Of a DNA stretch of 64,000 nucleotides, positions 44,743-56,760 are shown piece by piece. The notes below the pieces were generated by a model, which had not been told where the DNA came from, searched no databases, and saw nothing but the letters and a program-made list of their open reading frames with translations. The number at the start of each line of letters is the position of its first letter. Position 1 is the first letter of the stretch. This DNA is from Leptobrachium leishanense (Eukaryota; Chordata; Amphibia; Anura; Megophryidae), in assembly GCA_009667805.1 (NCBI GenBank), contig CM019064.1, positions 73,592,400-73,656,399 of the forward strand, written 5' to 3'. The position numbers and the translations under genes were made by a program.

Positions 44743-45127
44743 GGGTATGGATAGCCAAATCTATAACGCTGAGCCTATAAATAAGCGGCTTTCTATTTTT
44801 CTTATACAATGTACGCAAGGCATTTTCTGAACTGCACTACAGAGCTTATGCATCAAACAGTGAGACATTTTTGACAATTTGATTAATAACCTAGGAAGAT
44901 CTCATATATCTCCTGGAAGAAGAAAAATGAGCTATTGAAATAACGGCTTCAGCCACTTAGTATGTAACGAAATTGTCATCTGCACTTTGAATCCCATATA
45001 CCCACATTAAACGAAACCACAGAGAGGGTTTCAGCTTATATACAAGTAAACTGCCATTACAGTGCAAGCCCACCTGCCAACATCAAGACAAACCTCTTAA
45101 GGTTTCAACCTGACTGCAATACATACA

Positions 45128-45307
45128 GGGTTATTCAGAGAGAGGTGAAAACCAGGTGAATGACTGGAGAAGTGAAAATTTTAGGTTAAAATAGCCAAAC
45201 CAGAACAATTCTCCCATTTATCTCACTTTCCAAATCGCCTATTTGGTCTAGATTGTTCTCTTCTCCTGACAGTTCTCCTTGTTTTCACCTCTCTCTGTAT
45301 AACCCTG
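45128..45307. mobile_element. Small MITE, CAGGGTTATTCAGAG family
   Basis: CAGGGTTATTCAGAGAGAGG to CTCTCTCTGTATAACCCTG; 180-bp foldback. Confidence 0.85.
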
Positions 45308-45339
45308 TGTATCTTTGAGCTGATAGGGCAGGAGGCTAT

Positions 45340-45521
45340 CAGGTCTATTTAAAGAAAGGTGAACCTCAGGAGAATGACTGGAGAAGTGAAAATTCTAGGT
45401 CAAAATAGCCAAACCAGAAAAATTCTTCCATTTATCTCACTTTCCAAATCAGATATTTGGTCTAGATTGTTCTCTTCTCCTGCCAGTTCTCCTGGTTTTC
45501 ACCTTTTTCTGAATAACCCTG
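45340..45521. mobile_element. Small MITE, CAGGGTTATTCAGAG family, adjacent copy
   Basis: CAGGTCTATTTAAAGAAAGG to CACCTTTTTCTGAATAACCCTG, 32 bp after the preceding copy and in the same orientation. They are about 90% alike, so this may be a tandem insertion or local duplication. Confidence 0.82.
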
Positions 45522-46319
45522 TATATGGTTGGATTATTTACAAACCAGTACCAGTACTATTTGGAGGCTGGAGGCATTATATTCCATTGACAAGCAATCA
45601 TTAGCATATTGAAATTTTTCATACCTTTTCAAAGCAAGATTAGTGTGCCCCAGTGTCAAAATAATATCCACTATCTTATCTCTCTCCTTTTCTCCCTATT
45701 TTACTGTAAACATACTGCAACCAGCTCTCACACCTATTTTAACAAAAGGTTCAGAAACTTTTCTGCTGCACTACAACAGCCTTGAGAGGGCAGAATACAG
45801 GGAGAGCTCTGGCATCACTCGCTGCTGTGGAAGAATGAGATTCAGGGGGGCTATAATTATTGAAAAGCCCTGTACAAAAAATACAAGGTGTTTACTGTAA
45901 CATCCATACACAAGCATTGTGCTACATACAGGCAGGGGTTTTTTTTCAGGCGGTACGTGCCAGTACACCTTACCGGCACCTCACCGCCAGCGGCCCATTC
46001 CTTAATGCCGCCACCTTCCTATTCAACAGCTCCAGTATCGGACTCTTGGAGTCCGGAATCCGAAGCTGTCTGGTTGGTGGCGGCGCTGCAGCAGGCCTCC
46101 CACACTCGTATCGCGAGTCTGGGAGCTGCATGCTACATTCCCCCCACCCCCTCTCGCGTGATCTGCGAGATTCACTTTGGCGGGTCACCTGACCCACCAA
46201 CGTGACATAACAGACGCGAGAAGAGGAGGAGGCAACAGCGCAGAGGACAAGTGCAGAGCCAGCGTGGAGGAGCAGCTGAGGCTGGTAAGTAGCGATGTGG
46301 GGTGGACTGGACCTATCTG
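45522..46319. other. No gene; GC-rich repeat-like stretch
   Basis: 45940-46200 is GC-rich (CAGGCGGTACGTGCCAGTAC, ACCGGCACCTCACCGCCAGC) and precedes the tandem array, probably part of the same unidentified repeat. Overlapping ORFs on both strands have no recognised domain. Confidence 0.4.
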
Positions 46320-46640
46320 ATTTAAGTAAAAAAGGGACCTGTGTGCATTAAAAAAAAAAACAGGACCTGCATTAAAAAAAGAGGGACCTGCCTGCATTTA
46401 AAAAAAAGGGACTGGGTTGCATTAAAAAAAAATGGGACCTGCCTGCATTAAAAAAAAAAACGGGACCTGCCTGCATTTAAAAAAACAAAACGGACCTGCC
46501 TGGTTTTAAAAAAAACAGGACCTGCCTGTTTTTTAAAAAAATGGGGACCTGCCTGAATTAAAAAAAAAATGGGGACCTGCCTGGTTTTAAAAAAACGGGA
46601 CTTGTCTAGAAACAAAAAAGGGGACCTGCGTAAAAAGAAA
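46320..46640 (+). repeat. Tandem array of about 27-30 bp units
   Basis: GGGACCTGCCTGCATT followed by an A-run, repeated about eleven times with variable A-run length. ORFs on the minus strand (FF, FKTRQVP) are only its translation. Confidence 0.9.
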
Positions 46641-46699
46641 GGAGGGTCCATGGGGGGTGTAAGGAAAATTGGGATTGGCAGGGGGTGTCAAAAAAGCTG

Positions 46700-46870
46700 T
46701 GGAGCTCTGTGATATGCTCATACACACTGCAAATTACTGTGAGTTTTATTGCAGTGGATTCTATGATACGCTCCTACACACCTCAAATTGCTGGGAGTTT
46801 TATTGCTCTGGAGCTCTGTGATATGCTTATACACAGCGCACATTACTGGGAGCTTTATTACTACATACCA
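46700..46870 (+). repeat. Three roughly 57-bp units, also at 57090-57250
   Basis: GGAGCTCTGTGATATGCTCA, TACACACTGCAAATTACTG and GAGTTTTATTGC are repeated three times. The same module recurs near 57110-57245, so it is part of a dispersed repeat. Confidence 0.8.
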
Positions 46871-47499
46871 CTGGGGTGTAGGGGGGATATATAGTTATGT
46901 ATGTGAATGTGTGGCTGTTAGTGTAAATGCATGTATTTGTCTTTAAACAGGCTGCTGTGCTCAAACTTCTGTGCCTTTGTCCTTGTCGCAGTCCAGCATT
47001 GCCCCTAGCCCTGGACTCAAAAGGCTGGTATTGCTCCTAGAATCGCCACAATATCTGCTGCCTGCACCCCACAAAAGTAAGAATGACGCAAGCGTCTTGG
47101 CAGCATCGTGAGGTACACCCCTGGGTGCTCTTAATATGAAAGCGGTAAGTTACAGTTGAACTGGCAAATTATTGAAGTTCTACTTTTAGAAGTGTTCTGA
47201 ATGTGTAAAATTGCCCCTGTCCTTAAAGGGTTAATAAAGGAGTATTTATTGGGACACGAAAAATAGCCATAATAATCAGTTTTTCCCTGGGCGTGAGAGT
47301 ACCCCCACCTATTCTTCCAGAAAAAAAGGACTGCATACAGGTCTTATTTTTCTATTCTGTTGATATTTTTGGAACCTTCATTGCTAATAATCTCATTAAA
47401 ATCACTACAAATCTCTGTAAGCAAGGGAGCTGACCATTTTTATTAACCATTTTCATCACATTTACTATATTTGACACAAAGGCTATTTCTGCCTGTATG

Positions 47500-47770
47500 C
47501 TAACAATGCAGATCCAGTGCGAAATAATCAACACCATCTACAGTTCAGAACATTTCATCCCAATAATATTTCTGTAAAGGAAAAATGGATACATGAAATA
47601 TTTAAAGTGAGCATATGTACATTATTTAATTTTGTATCTCAGAACAACAATCTCTGTGCACAATTTCTATTTTATCCTATATTTAATTGTTAGCTTCACA
47701 TCCTATGTTTCAAATAAATTTTATGACAAAAAAATCATCAAAAACTACCTGGTAGTGATTGAAGGAGTTA
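47500..47770. repeat. Right part of a CACTACC-family TTAA MITE
   Basis: ACACCATCTACAGTTCAGAA, CCCAATAATATTTCTGTAAA and CTACCTGGTAGTGATTGAAG with TTAA at 47768 parallel 40500-41070. Confidence 0.5.
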
Positions 47771-47788
47771 AGTTTCTAAATACTCTTG

Positions 47789-48857
47789 CAGGGTTATTCA
47801 AAGAGCACCGAAATTCCACCTTTGGTTCCCTGCATTCAGGGAATCATATTCCCTGACCCTGCAGTGAATTCAGCATTATCTGCAGGGTCCCCAAAGTGCA
47901 GGGAAAAGCCACCGACCGCATCCGAAAAACTGCTGCAAAACCGCCAATTTGAACACAAAAACTGCCGGGAAACTGCTGAAAAAAATTGGAGTGATCCGGA
48001 AAACTGCTGAAAAAAAGCCGAACACACCCAACGATCCGCTGCAAATCCACCAACCGCATCCGAAAAAAGCTGATGATCTGCCGTTTCTAATCCCCTCACC
48101 TTCTAGATTGTAAATTCCCACAGGAATAGGGTCCTCATATCCTCATTTATCTGCTGGCAGGAATACTGACCTGTCTCCTGTATGTATTGTAGAATTGTCC
48201 TGTCTTTACCCATTACACCTTGTACAGCGCTGCAGAATGTGTTGGCGCTTATTAAATAATAATAATAGAGTGCCGACCAGCCACTGGAAAAAGCCTACAA
48301 GCCAACGAACGTGTTAATAAAAAAAGAAACCCTGCAACTTTTAAAAGCTGTTTGCAAAAAAAACTACTGCAGAAAATGCCTGAAAATTACATATAAGATC
48401 CTATGACTAGTAATAAAAGGGTCTGTTACAAAAAAGAAAAATCGGGGGGAAAAAATTGCCGAAAAAATCTCGAAAAATTCCTAAAAAATCATAACAAAAG
48501 AGACTTTTAGCTGTAGATTAAAAGAATAAACTGTTAAATACTAAATAAAAACGGGAATATTTTTTACATTGAAACTTATGGGATTCACCTGATTAAACCT
48601 GTTGAATGAAACCACTGAACATCAGGGTATTTCACTGACATTTCATTGCTGTTCGGTGTTCTCTGAATGGATTAACCATTGCTTCTCTATGGTGATTTCA
48701 CTGCTGCCGAAGATCACTGTATTTCTCTGGCAATTCACCAATATTTGGCAAAACGCCTGCTTTTGAATAGCCGAATGGCCCCGAAATTGCAATGTACGGG
48801 GAAATTCACTGTTCGGTGCAATTTCAGGGACAGTTCGGCTCTCTTTTAATAACCATG
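47789..48857. mobile_element. CAGGG-TIR element, subfamily 2, holding an L2-type retroposon
   Basis: CAGGGTTATTCAAAGAGCAC at the left; right end CTCTCTTTTAATAACCATG. Collinear with 22913-23748 except for 48105-48266, an inserted L2-type tail flanked by subfamily-2 interior. Confidence 0.8.
48105..48266 (+). mobile_element. L2-type retroposon 3' end, nested
   Basis: CTAGATTGTAAATTCCCACA, GACCTGTCTCCTGTATGTAT, TTGTACAGCGCTGCAGAATG, TTGGCGCTTATTAAATAAT and an (AAT)n tail, inside the CAGGG element and so younger than it. Confidence 0.8.
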
Positions 48858-49780
48858 CTGGTTTTTGCAATTGGACTTGCAGTTTAGTGGGCATTTAAGT
48901 ATTCTAAAACCCTCAGTGGTTTTGTGTAGTGTGGTATATAGTATTCAAATTGATGACGACAATTTTTGATGTTTGTGTAAAGTAGGGCAATGTATGCTGG
49001 CCAAAAATTTGTGGGGGTAGATTGGGGGATGGAGTTTATGATTTTTTTAACCTAGCATTCAGTAACATCTTTTTTCTATTAGCTCATGCAGCATTAGCAA
49101 TGCGAGTCAATGGAAAAAAAGATTTATCAAAACAAACTGTAGCAGAGTATCCGGCATTTGAAAGCTTACCTGCTGCAGAACTAATCAGGGTATTTAATGC
49201 TTTCATTTTTTTTAACATTTCTTGCTCTATTAGCATATTCCACTTAGATTCTTTTGTCTGATATTTTGGTCGTCATGGTTACTGTTAGTCACAAAAGTAG
49301 GCATTTTTTTTATAAGCCATAAATAAGATGCACTTGATCGGAATGTTTTACATTTCTTTTTAATGTTTTATTTCCTAAAACATTATCAAAACTCTTTTTA
49401 TCTCTTTGTAAGTAAATATTCTCACGTAGCAACAGCTACGATTAACTTGAAAACAGAAACCAATGAATTTTTGGTAAATATTAAACTGAGAAAGCTTACG
49501 CTAAAAAAAGCATGGTTATTGCTTTTATTTAATCCTATAAATAGAAAAAGTAATAAATTCAGCCAGGATCAACATCATTCTAAAGTGGAGTCACAAAATG
49601 TACCATGGCTATAAATACATATCAAGCTCATGGTGCAAGTGTAGTTTTTGTTCCATTAACACAGATGACGATACTAAGATAGATTGTCACGTTTCTTCCC
49701 CACTAGCCAAGTAGGTCAGAGCATCTCCATAATAGCTAGTCTTATGGGTTGTTCCCAGTATGCAGTGGTTATACAGTACC
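48858..49780. other. No recognised gene
   Basis: AT-rich. ORFs at 49022-49261 and 49363-49614 show no recognised motif or codon bias. Confidence 0.4.
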
Positions 49781-50700
49781 TTCCAAAAGTCGTGCACGGA
49801 AGGGAACCGGTGAACCGGGGTTAGGGTCATTGGAACCCACGGCACATTGATGCACGTAGGGTACCAAGATTAACCCAACTAGTATGATCTCCGTAAAAGG
49901 GCTACTGTAGCTCAAACCACTGAAAAACATAATGTCGGCCATGATAGAAAAAGTGTCACCACCTACCTAGAAAAAAAAGATTCACGGCGTGCAACATAGG
50001 TCATAAAATCCAACAGATAAATGTTTATTGAAGAAGAGCAGTAGAAAATTGCAACGTGTCGGTCCTACAGCAGCTTAATCATGCATCATCAAGGTCCGGT
50101 AGGACCGAAACGTTGCAATTTTCTGCTGCTCTTCTTCAATAAAGATTTATCCGTTGGATTTTATGTCCTATGTTACAAGCCGTGAATCTTTTTGCTGATA
50201 TTTTGAGGCTAGGCAGACCTCATCGGCATGGCACTAGGTCCTTCCACTGGCCAGGACGGGGCTCTCCCTGATCAGGTACACCATGCATTCATTGTTTTTG
50301 TACTCTAGTGTTTACCACCTACCTAGAGATTGCTGCACACCATGTACACTGCAATGGTGTTGCTGATGGCTGTGGCTTCTTTTATAAGGATAATGAAACT
50401 TGCCACACTGCAAGTAATGGATTGAAGAACATGTCAAAGATTTTAAGGTGCTGCCTTGGCCTCCACATTCCCCGGATCTCAATCTGATTAATCATCTGTG
50501 GGATGTGCTGGAAAAACAAATCTGATCCTCGTATGTTGCAGGACTTCAAGGACCTGCTGTTAATGTCTTGTGCCAGATACCACAGGACACGTAGTTCAGA
50601 GGTCTTATGGCGTCCATGCCTCAATATTCCGAGCCGTTTTGGCAGCAAGAGGGGACTGACATGATATTAAGAAGGGGTTTTATTGCTGTGGCTGATCAGG
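49780..50700 (+). pseudogene. Degraded Tc1/mariner-type transposase, interrupted
   Basis: Around 50443-50530, frames give LPWPPHSPDLNLINHLWD, the D-x-N-x-I-x-H-L-W signature of Tc1 DDE cores. DFKDLLLMSCARYHRT- and SMPQYSEPFWQQEG-like text follows, with several stops. Upstream (49880-49970) a fragment reads RATVAQTTEKHNVGHDRK-like. The gene is split by the insertion at 49971-50313. Old and non-functional. Confidence 0.6.
49971..50313. mobile_element. Foldback insertion with 13-bp target duplication
   Basis: ACCACCTACCTAG stands at 49958-49970 and again at 50314-50326. The insert begins with an A-run and folds back over about 100 bp per arm: GATTCACGGCGTGCAACATA pairs with TATGTTACAAGCCGTGAATC, and GAAGAGCAGTAGAAAATTGC with GCAATTTTCTGCTGCTCTTC. 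The loop holds AAGGTCCGGTAGGACCGAAACG, split here as AAGGTCC, GGTA, GGACC, GAAACG, like the stem II and GAAA part of Penelope-type hammerhead ribozymes. A long target duplication fits target-primed reverse transcription. Confidence 0.65.
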
Positions 50701-51569
50701 GAAGTGGAATAAAAATGTATTACAAAAGTGCAACCTGTTAGTTATGGCCTGTTGCCTTCATGGAGCAGTCAAGATATTCTAGAGACACAAAAATACCTAA
50801 GTATGAGTAGTATGCTGCTTGGAGTGATAGCACTTGCAGAGGTACCCTTTGGAGAATGTTTCAAAAAAGACTTGGCCGATCCATAAGGTGAAAAACACCA
50901 GACAGGTTCATTTTGATGGCACATTGAAAGAACAGTGATCAGCCCCATTCTAATCAATGCTAGATATTGTACCTAGGCCTTAATTTAGTCCACTAGTGAA
51001 CACTACCTTCAAGCAAAAAGTTATTTGTTTAGTTTTAATTATATACCTGTACCGTGATATAAAGAAGCATTGCTGTCTCATTTCATGCTCTTTATAAAGT
51101 TTTAAAAAAATAGTAAAGATTTATTGCAAAGTGAGTCAACACCAATCTAGCAGGAGTTTGTATCAATAGAATTCATATTTAGCAAATTACTATGAATCAT
51201 GTAGTCAAATAGTAATGTTGAATATATTGACAATGAATTTGGAGTAACGTACAGATTGCTACCATGGCAACCTGAAATGAACAACAATATTTGCAGCACA
51301 GGATAAATAACACACAGAGAGAATGGCAAGGCATGTGCACACATTTTAGAAGCTATTCGCTCAGTGAAAAATGTGTATTTTCTGGCTATTCGCATATGAA
51401 ACCATATATTAACATTGTATCAGTTAAGTACAAAACCAACAGGGAGGAACAACTATTCTGTAATAATAGTAATGATTTAAAGATTATTGTCAAATGCTTT
51501 TTTCAGACATAGGCGTCTCTGGAATCTAATGCGATACAATGCTTCCTGTTAAAAACAAGGTGATGTTCT
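50701..51569. other. No recognised gene
   Basis: No motif or repeat edge recognised. Confidence 0.4.
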
Positions 51570-51573
51570 TTAA

Positions 51574-52670
51574 CCCCGTCACTGCCGGACCATTTCACCT
51601 CTGTGTGCTGAGGTCATTTTTACCTCTTTTGCTCATCATGTTTTTAAACGCGATTTGAAGTCACTTTTTATTATACAACCCAGACAAATTACATATCCTT
51701 TTTTTCGGCAGACTCGGCAGATTCATAATATATCATCATTATATGTATTTGTCTTGCGCTGCCAGAATGCTGTAACATAAAATGTAAAAAATATTTAATT
51801 TGCATAAAAATTGTAATTATTTACAGCGTGTAAAGTAATTTTTTCACATTTTATCATGTGAGCCTTTGCGGTTATATATTCTACGGGGAATGCTTGTTAA
51901 AATAAATTAGAATTGGTAACTCGTTACTTTATTTTTCTTAGAAATTGCGTGATTTAAGCTGAACACCCCCAAAAAAATCGTTAGCGCAGCATCATTGTTC
52001 ACATTATAATTGAAATATGAACAATAGTGCTGCATTAATAAAAAAACAACAAAAAAAATATTTTTTTTATTATTTTTTTTATTGTTTATTTATTTTTTTG
52101 TTTTGGTTTACCGTTAACATGGTCTTGTTTGGTATGCCAAATATTAGCCTCTAGCTGCTACGTAGTTAGAGATAGGGGGGTCCAAAGGGAAAACCCTTTG
52201 GCAGTTAGGGATTAATTCCTACACTGACATCATCGTGCCATGCACAATGACGTCAGTTGGCAGGGAGAGGCTCCAGAGACTTGGCTGACAACCAAGATGT
52301 CAGCATCAAATGGCACCGGATCGCGGAAAGGCACCTCAGGGTTAGAGACAGGCATCGCTTGAAAGGGCAGACTCTACCCTTTCCAGTGGTGCCTGTCTTT
52401 GACTTTAAGCTTCTCCCTCCTTTTATGCGCTTTTCCAGCTTTGCCGGGGCTGTCTGAAAATTACATCATTGCGCCCTGCGTGATGATATCATTGTGCCGG
52501 GACGGGGATTAAAAGCAGCATCTGACTTCCAGGAAGTCAGACCGCTGCAGGACCCCAGAGGTGAGTATCAGGAACGATACCCTGCTAAGCGGATGACATG
52601 TGGAGAACATCCTCCTCATATAGCGGGGAATCTCCATGATGTTCTCCACACGTCTTCCGCAGTGAAGGGG
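51574..52670. mobile_element. TTAA-flanked hairpin-bearing element, copy 3
   Basis: TTAA 51570-51573 then CCCCGTCACTGCCGGACCAT; right TTCCGCAGTGAAGGGG then TTAA 52671-52674. It shares with 5113-6344 (opposite orientation) the GCAGCATCATTGTTCACATT hairpin near 51985, the AT tracts and GTTAGAGATAGGG..GGCAGTTAGGG. GC hairpins in the right half are more decayed. Confidence 0.82.
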
Positions 52671-52839
52671 TTAACTTTCAATGACTTTTATGTTTGTATT
52701 AAGCTATTCATATTATCTGGGAATTTCCCAGGTGCCAAACATACATGTCTTCGTGCTGTATTTCTGAGTCTGTTGCACTTAACGTCCCTCAAACATAACA
52801 TCTTGCCACCACTAATTGGCCAAGGAAGATTTATTAAAG

Positions 52840-52975
52840 CAGTGATGGAAATCCTTGGTACCCCAGATGTGTCTGAACTACATTCCCCATAATGCCCCAA
52901 CAGTTTTAAGACTGAGTGTGCATCATGGGACATTCAGTTCAGAAACATCTGGAGTGTCGAGGTTCACCATCACTG
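52840..52975. mobile_element. hAT-type MITE
   Basis: CAGTGATGGAAATCCTTGGT with GAGGTTCACCATCACTG on the other end; internal CCCAGATGTG/ACATCTGGAG pair. Flanks TATTAAAG and TATGAAAG match seven of eight. 136 bp. Confidence 0.88.
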
Positions 52976-53329
52976 TATGAAAGGAACACTTTATCCACTA
53001 TGACCAGATTCATTTAACTAATCTGGATCATCCAATGCCTCTCAATGTTTTTGCAATACGAAGCATTTGATGGATCCCAGGAGTGCTAGTCATTAGACAT
53101 GTGCACAATGAGAAAATTTGTTTTGTTTCATTTTGTATTGATTCATTAGGTTTTTTAGTTAGTTTCAGTGCGTTCGCTATGATTCATATTTCAGATCAAT
53201 TCGTTATTTCAGGAGATTAGCAATTTGTATTTCATATTGATTTGTTATTTCATTTGATTCATTAAAAATGTGAAATGGATTAATTGATTACTTCGATTAG
53301 GGTTAAAACAAAGGATACGTAATCCCCCT

Positions 53330-53515
53330 GCCCTTGGTGCTGAAACATGTTTCAGCACGAAGGACAGCAGCTCCGCTGGGCTCTGGAGCAAAAAATCTCT
53401 CTGGCCTTGGTGCTGAAATATGTTTTAGCACCAAGCACAGCAGCTCCACAGGGCTCCAGAGCAAAAGATCCATCTGTCCTTTGCTGAAATATGTTTCAGC
53501 ACCAAGAACAGCACC
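53330..53515. repeat. Three roughly 75-bp units, each with a palindrome
   Basis: TTGGTGCTGAAACATGTTTC plus AGCACGAAGGACAGCAGCTC and close variants, at about 53336, 53407 and 53482. Each TGCTGAAA..TTTCAGCA is an inverted repeat. Confidence 0.85.
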
Positions 53516-53589
53516 CGCCGAATGCAGCCAGACTGAAGGAAAAAAAAGCAAATGCTGAGTTTGGCAAAGAAAAAAGCCTCGTCTTTTTA

Positions 53590-53880
53590 AATTAATTGGC
53601 AATCCAAAGATTTCACCTTAAAAAAATATATATATATTCAATCAATAAATAAAAAGGCTTTTTGCTGCAAATGAAAAGAATAAAAGGTTGAGTAAATATT
53701 TAATACAAACTGGGAATTTGTTTAACATTGGAACCTATGGGATTTGCTTGTTTAAATCGAATGAACCACTGAAAATCAGGGCATTTCACTGACATTTCGG
53801 TGCTGTTCGGCATTCTCTGAATAGATTATCCATTTCTTCTCTATGAGGAATTTTACTGCCGCCGAACCGCACCGAATGGC
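53590..53880. repeat. CAGGG-TIR subfamily 2 fragment inside the hAT-type element
   Basis: TGCTGCAAATGAAAAGAATA, ATTGGAACCTATGGGATTTG, TCAGGGCATTTCACTGACAT and TTCGGCATTCTCTGAATAGA are collinear with 23450-23600. Both ends are missing. Confidence 0.75.
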
Positions 53881-54148
53881 ACCATGGCGCTGTCCATGGC
53901 CTGTAGTAGTGAGTACAACAAATTCAGCACCCCGGCCAATGAACAGGTATGCAGTGCTGAATCTGTGAAACCAGTGGAATGGTATAACGAATTGATTAGT
54001 GAAAACAATATCAATTCATTATATTCCGTTTCATTATTGTTCCGTTTTGGACGAAACCGATTCATTATTTTGGAAAAGCTTCCGAAATACAAATCGGTAT
54101 AATTTCGTCCGAATTGCGATTCGGAACTAAACAAAATGCACATATCTA

Positions 54149-55756
54149 CTAGTCGGGCATGTATTGTTCTTCAGATCCTGTCTGTTTTCAACCTAGAGTG
54201 TTTATTGAAATAGGTTGCATGTAGCCAATATTCCTCCTTGGCAATATCCATACTTTTTTTAATGACTGCTTCTACAAAAGCTATTTTGAATTAAATATCT
54301 AAATGGAGATCGACTTTGTGTGTAAAAATATTTAAATCCTCTTGTGCTTTTGCTTGAGACGCTGTACACATGGCACGTAGTCTATGGATAGTGCAAACCA
54401 CTGGCCGGTCTCCAAAATAACCTATATTGCCAAAAATGAAACTGCAGATCTTCTCGGAGTGTGATTAATAGACTTAATGGGAAATGTTTTAAATGATGTG
54501 ATTAAAAGCAGCAATTAAATAGAATATTAGAGAACCATTAGAAAAAAAGAGACGACAAACTTCTGCAGTTAAGTTTAAAATATTAATTGCTAGTTTTCTG
54601 GCAGTTCCTCCAAATGAAGATACAAATCGTTAACCTCTTTCTCACGCCAAAAGCACATTTTGTAAAAGAATTGTGAAAGTCACCTATAAATATAATGACT
54701 ATTAATCACTTGAAATATTAAATTGTACTAATGAGTCATTTTGGACAGGTTGAATTCGTCAATTTAATAAAGGGGGGGGGGGTGGAATCTTGCATGACAA
54801 AGACCTAAACATTTAATAGCAATTTTAAATGTCTGCTTTCATTTGTAACCGATGGAAAAGATAATTACGTAACAAGTTATTCTTGCAATCAGTAAAAGGA
54901 AAACTTATCTTTAGCTTTACTATTTTTCCATCATAGCTAGAATTCCCAAGCGTCTGCTAACAGATCATCACCTTTTCGATACAACTGTGAAAAATATATA
55001 TGCTCTTTAACCACTACAATGTTGAGGGCATGCTTGGAGCGTCATACTTTTTAGTGTGGAAGATGCTCTCCACGCATCCTCCGATATACACTGGTAGTCA
55101 CGGGTGATAGACCTTTATTTCTTCACCCGGGTGACTATTTCAGGTGCTGCAGACTTCTTCTCCCTCTGAGCTTTATCGTGCCCACAGGATCCTGGGAAGG
55201 GTTGGAGTGACACGCTGGATGTATGAAAAAGACACACAGACTCAACTTAGATGTTGAACTTAAATGCTGAATTCATCGCCGGGTCAGCGAATTTAACTCA
55301 CCGAAGTGCGGCTAGTGGGTCAATAACCCTGAAAGCCATAGTATCCATAAAACACAATGCAGCAAACTACAAGTGAACAATTAGTTTTTTCATTTTTTGA
55401 TAAATTTGCGTATTTTCTCAAAAAATGCAGTAACAGGTTCTCATTTATACGTTTTTTTTTTTCCACCAGTTAACTTTAACGTTAACAGTTAACCAGAACT
55501 GCACGCACCACAGCGGGCGTACTGTGGACATTTGAAAGCCTCCTCCCCATCAAAGCGCTACGACACGCATTCGTCGGGGCTGCAAAGCGCAATCCTCCAT
55601 AGGTGATTGAGCCTTGCGGCGCTGAGCGCACTAACTGCACTCAGAAAGGTGACCAGAGTGGAAGGAATGTCCAGTCTCACGGACGTTCCTTCTGCTCTGC
55701 AAAACACTCATCTGACACCCCCCCTGGCTTTAGTGTCCTTTATGTCAGTTGTAATG
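54149..55756. other. No recognised gene
   Basis: AT-rich to 55010, with a G-run at 54772-54782. GC content rises at 55500-55750, where short ORFs lack motifs. 55008-55200 weakly recalls the TTAA hairpin family (GATGCTCTCCACGCATCCTC). Confidence 0.4.
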
Positions 55757-55835
55757 TACCGTATATACTCGCGTATAAGCCGAGTTTTTTGACTCAGATT
55801 TTGAGTGAAAAAAACACGATTCGGCTTATACACGA

Positions 55836-56035
55836 GTCAAGGTCCTGAACAGCGTGAGTCCGTCTGTGTTGAAGGGGATGCGGCTGCGTGCAGGCGCAGC
55901 CGGTCACATGGTCCGGCTAATCAGGTGGTACTGAGTCTCTGTACCACCTGACTGGCCGGACCGCGTGACCTGCGCACGCACGCAGCCGCATCCCCTTCAA
56001 CACGGACGGACTCACGCTGTTCAGGACCGGGCAGG
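55836..56035. repeat. Large GC-rich hairpin
   Basis: GTCCTGAACAGCGTGAGTCC pairs with GGACTCACGCTGTTCAGGAC, continuing inward through TGAAGGGGATGCGGCTGCGT and GTCCGGC to GGTGGTACTGAGTC/TCTGTACCACC. Arms of about 95 bp with few mismatches. Confidence 0.9.
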
Positions 56036-56149
56036 CACTCCCGCTGCCCGGCATCTGGGCCCCTCAACCCCTGCTGGATCCGGAGCTGGGGCAAGTATCC
56101 ATGTGAGAGCTGGCTGCCGCTGGGGCAATATCCAGGTGAGAGCTGGGGC

Positions 56150-56760
56150 AAATCCATGAGCTGGGGAAAATCCATGAGCTGGGGCAAATCCATGAGCTGG
56201 GGAAAATCCATGAGCTGGGGCATATCCATGAGCTGGGGCAAATCCATGAGCTGGGGCAAATCCATGAGTTGGGGCATATCCATGAGCTGGGGCAAATCCA
56301 TGAGCTGGGGCATATCCATGAGCTGGGGCAAATCCATGAGCTGGGGCATATCCATGAGCTGGGGCAAATCCATGAGCTGGGGCATATCCATGAGCTGGGG
56401 CAAATCCATGAGCTGGGGCAGTATCCATGAGCTGGGGCAAATCCATGAGCTGGGGCAAATCCATGCGTTGGGGCAAATCCATGAGCTGGGGCATATCCAT
56501 GAGCTGTGGCAAATCCATGAGCTGGGGCATATCCATGAGCTGGGGCAAATCCATGTGCTGGGGCATATCCATGAGCTGGGGCAAATCCATGAGCTGGGGC
56601 AGTATCCATGAGCTGGGGCATATCCATGAGCTGGGGCAAATCCATGAGCTGGGGCAGTATCCATGAGCTGGGGCAAATCCATGAGCTGGGGCAAATCCAT
56701 GAGTTGGGGCAAATCCATGAGCTGGGGCATATCCATGAGCTGGGGCAGTGAGCTGGGGCA
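56150..56760 (+). repeat. 18-bp minisatellite, about 34 units
   Basis: Unit ATGAGCTGGGGCAAATCC with variants ending CATATCC, AAAATCC or CAGTATCC. The period is a multiple of three, so all frames of both strands look open for 200-300 codons. Confidence 0.95.

Larger units (their letters stand above)
53094..54148. mobile_element. hAT-type nonautonomous element with captured fragment
   Basis: TAGACATGTGCACAATG and, from the right on the minus strand, TAGATATGTGCATTTTG are TIRs; flanks CTAGTCAT and CTAGTCGG match six of eight. Inside are three stem-loop tandem units (53330-53515) and a piece of the CAGGG family (53590-53880). No transposase. Confidence 0.75.

Noticed and set aside
49022..49614. 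Two ORFs of about 80 codons in AT-rich DNA
   Set aside because: No motif, start context or neighbour supports a gene or exon.
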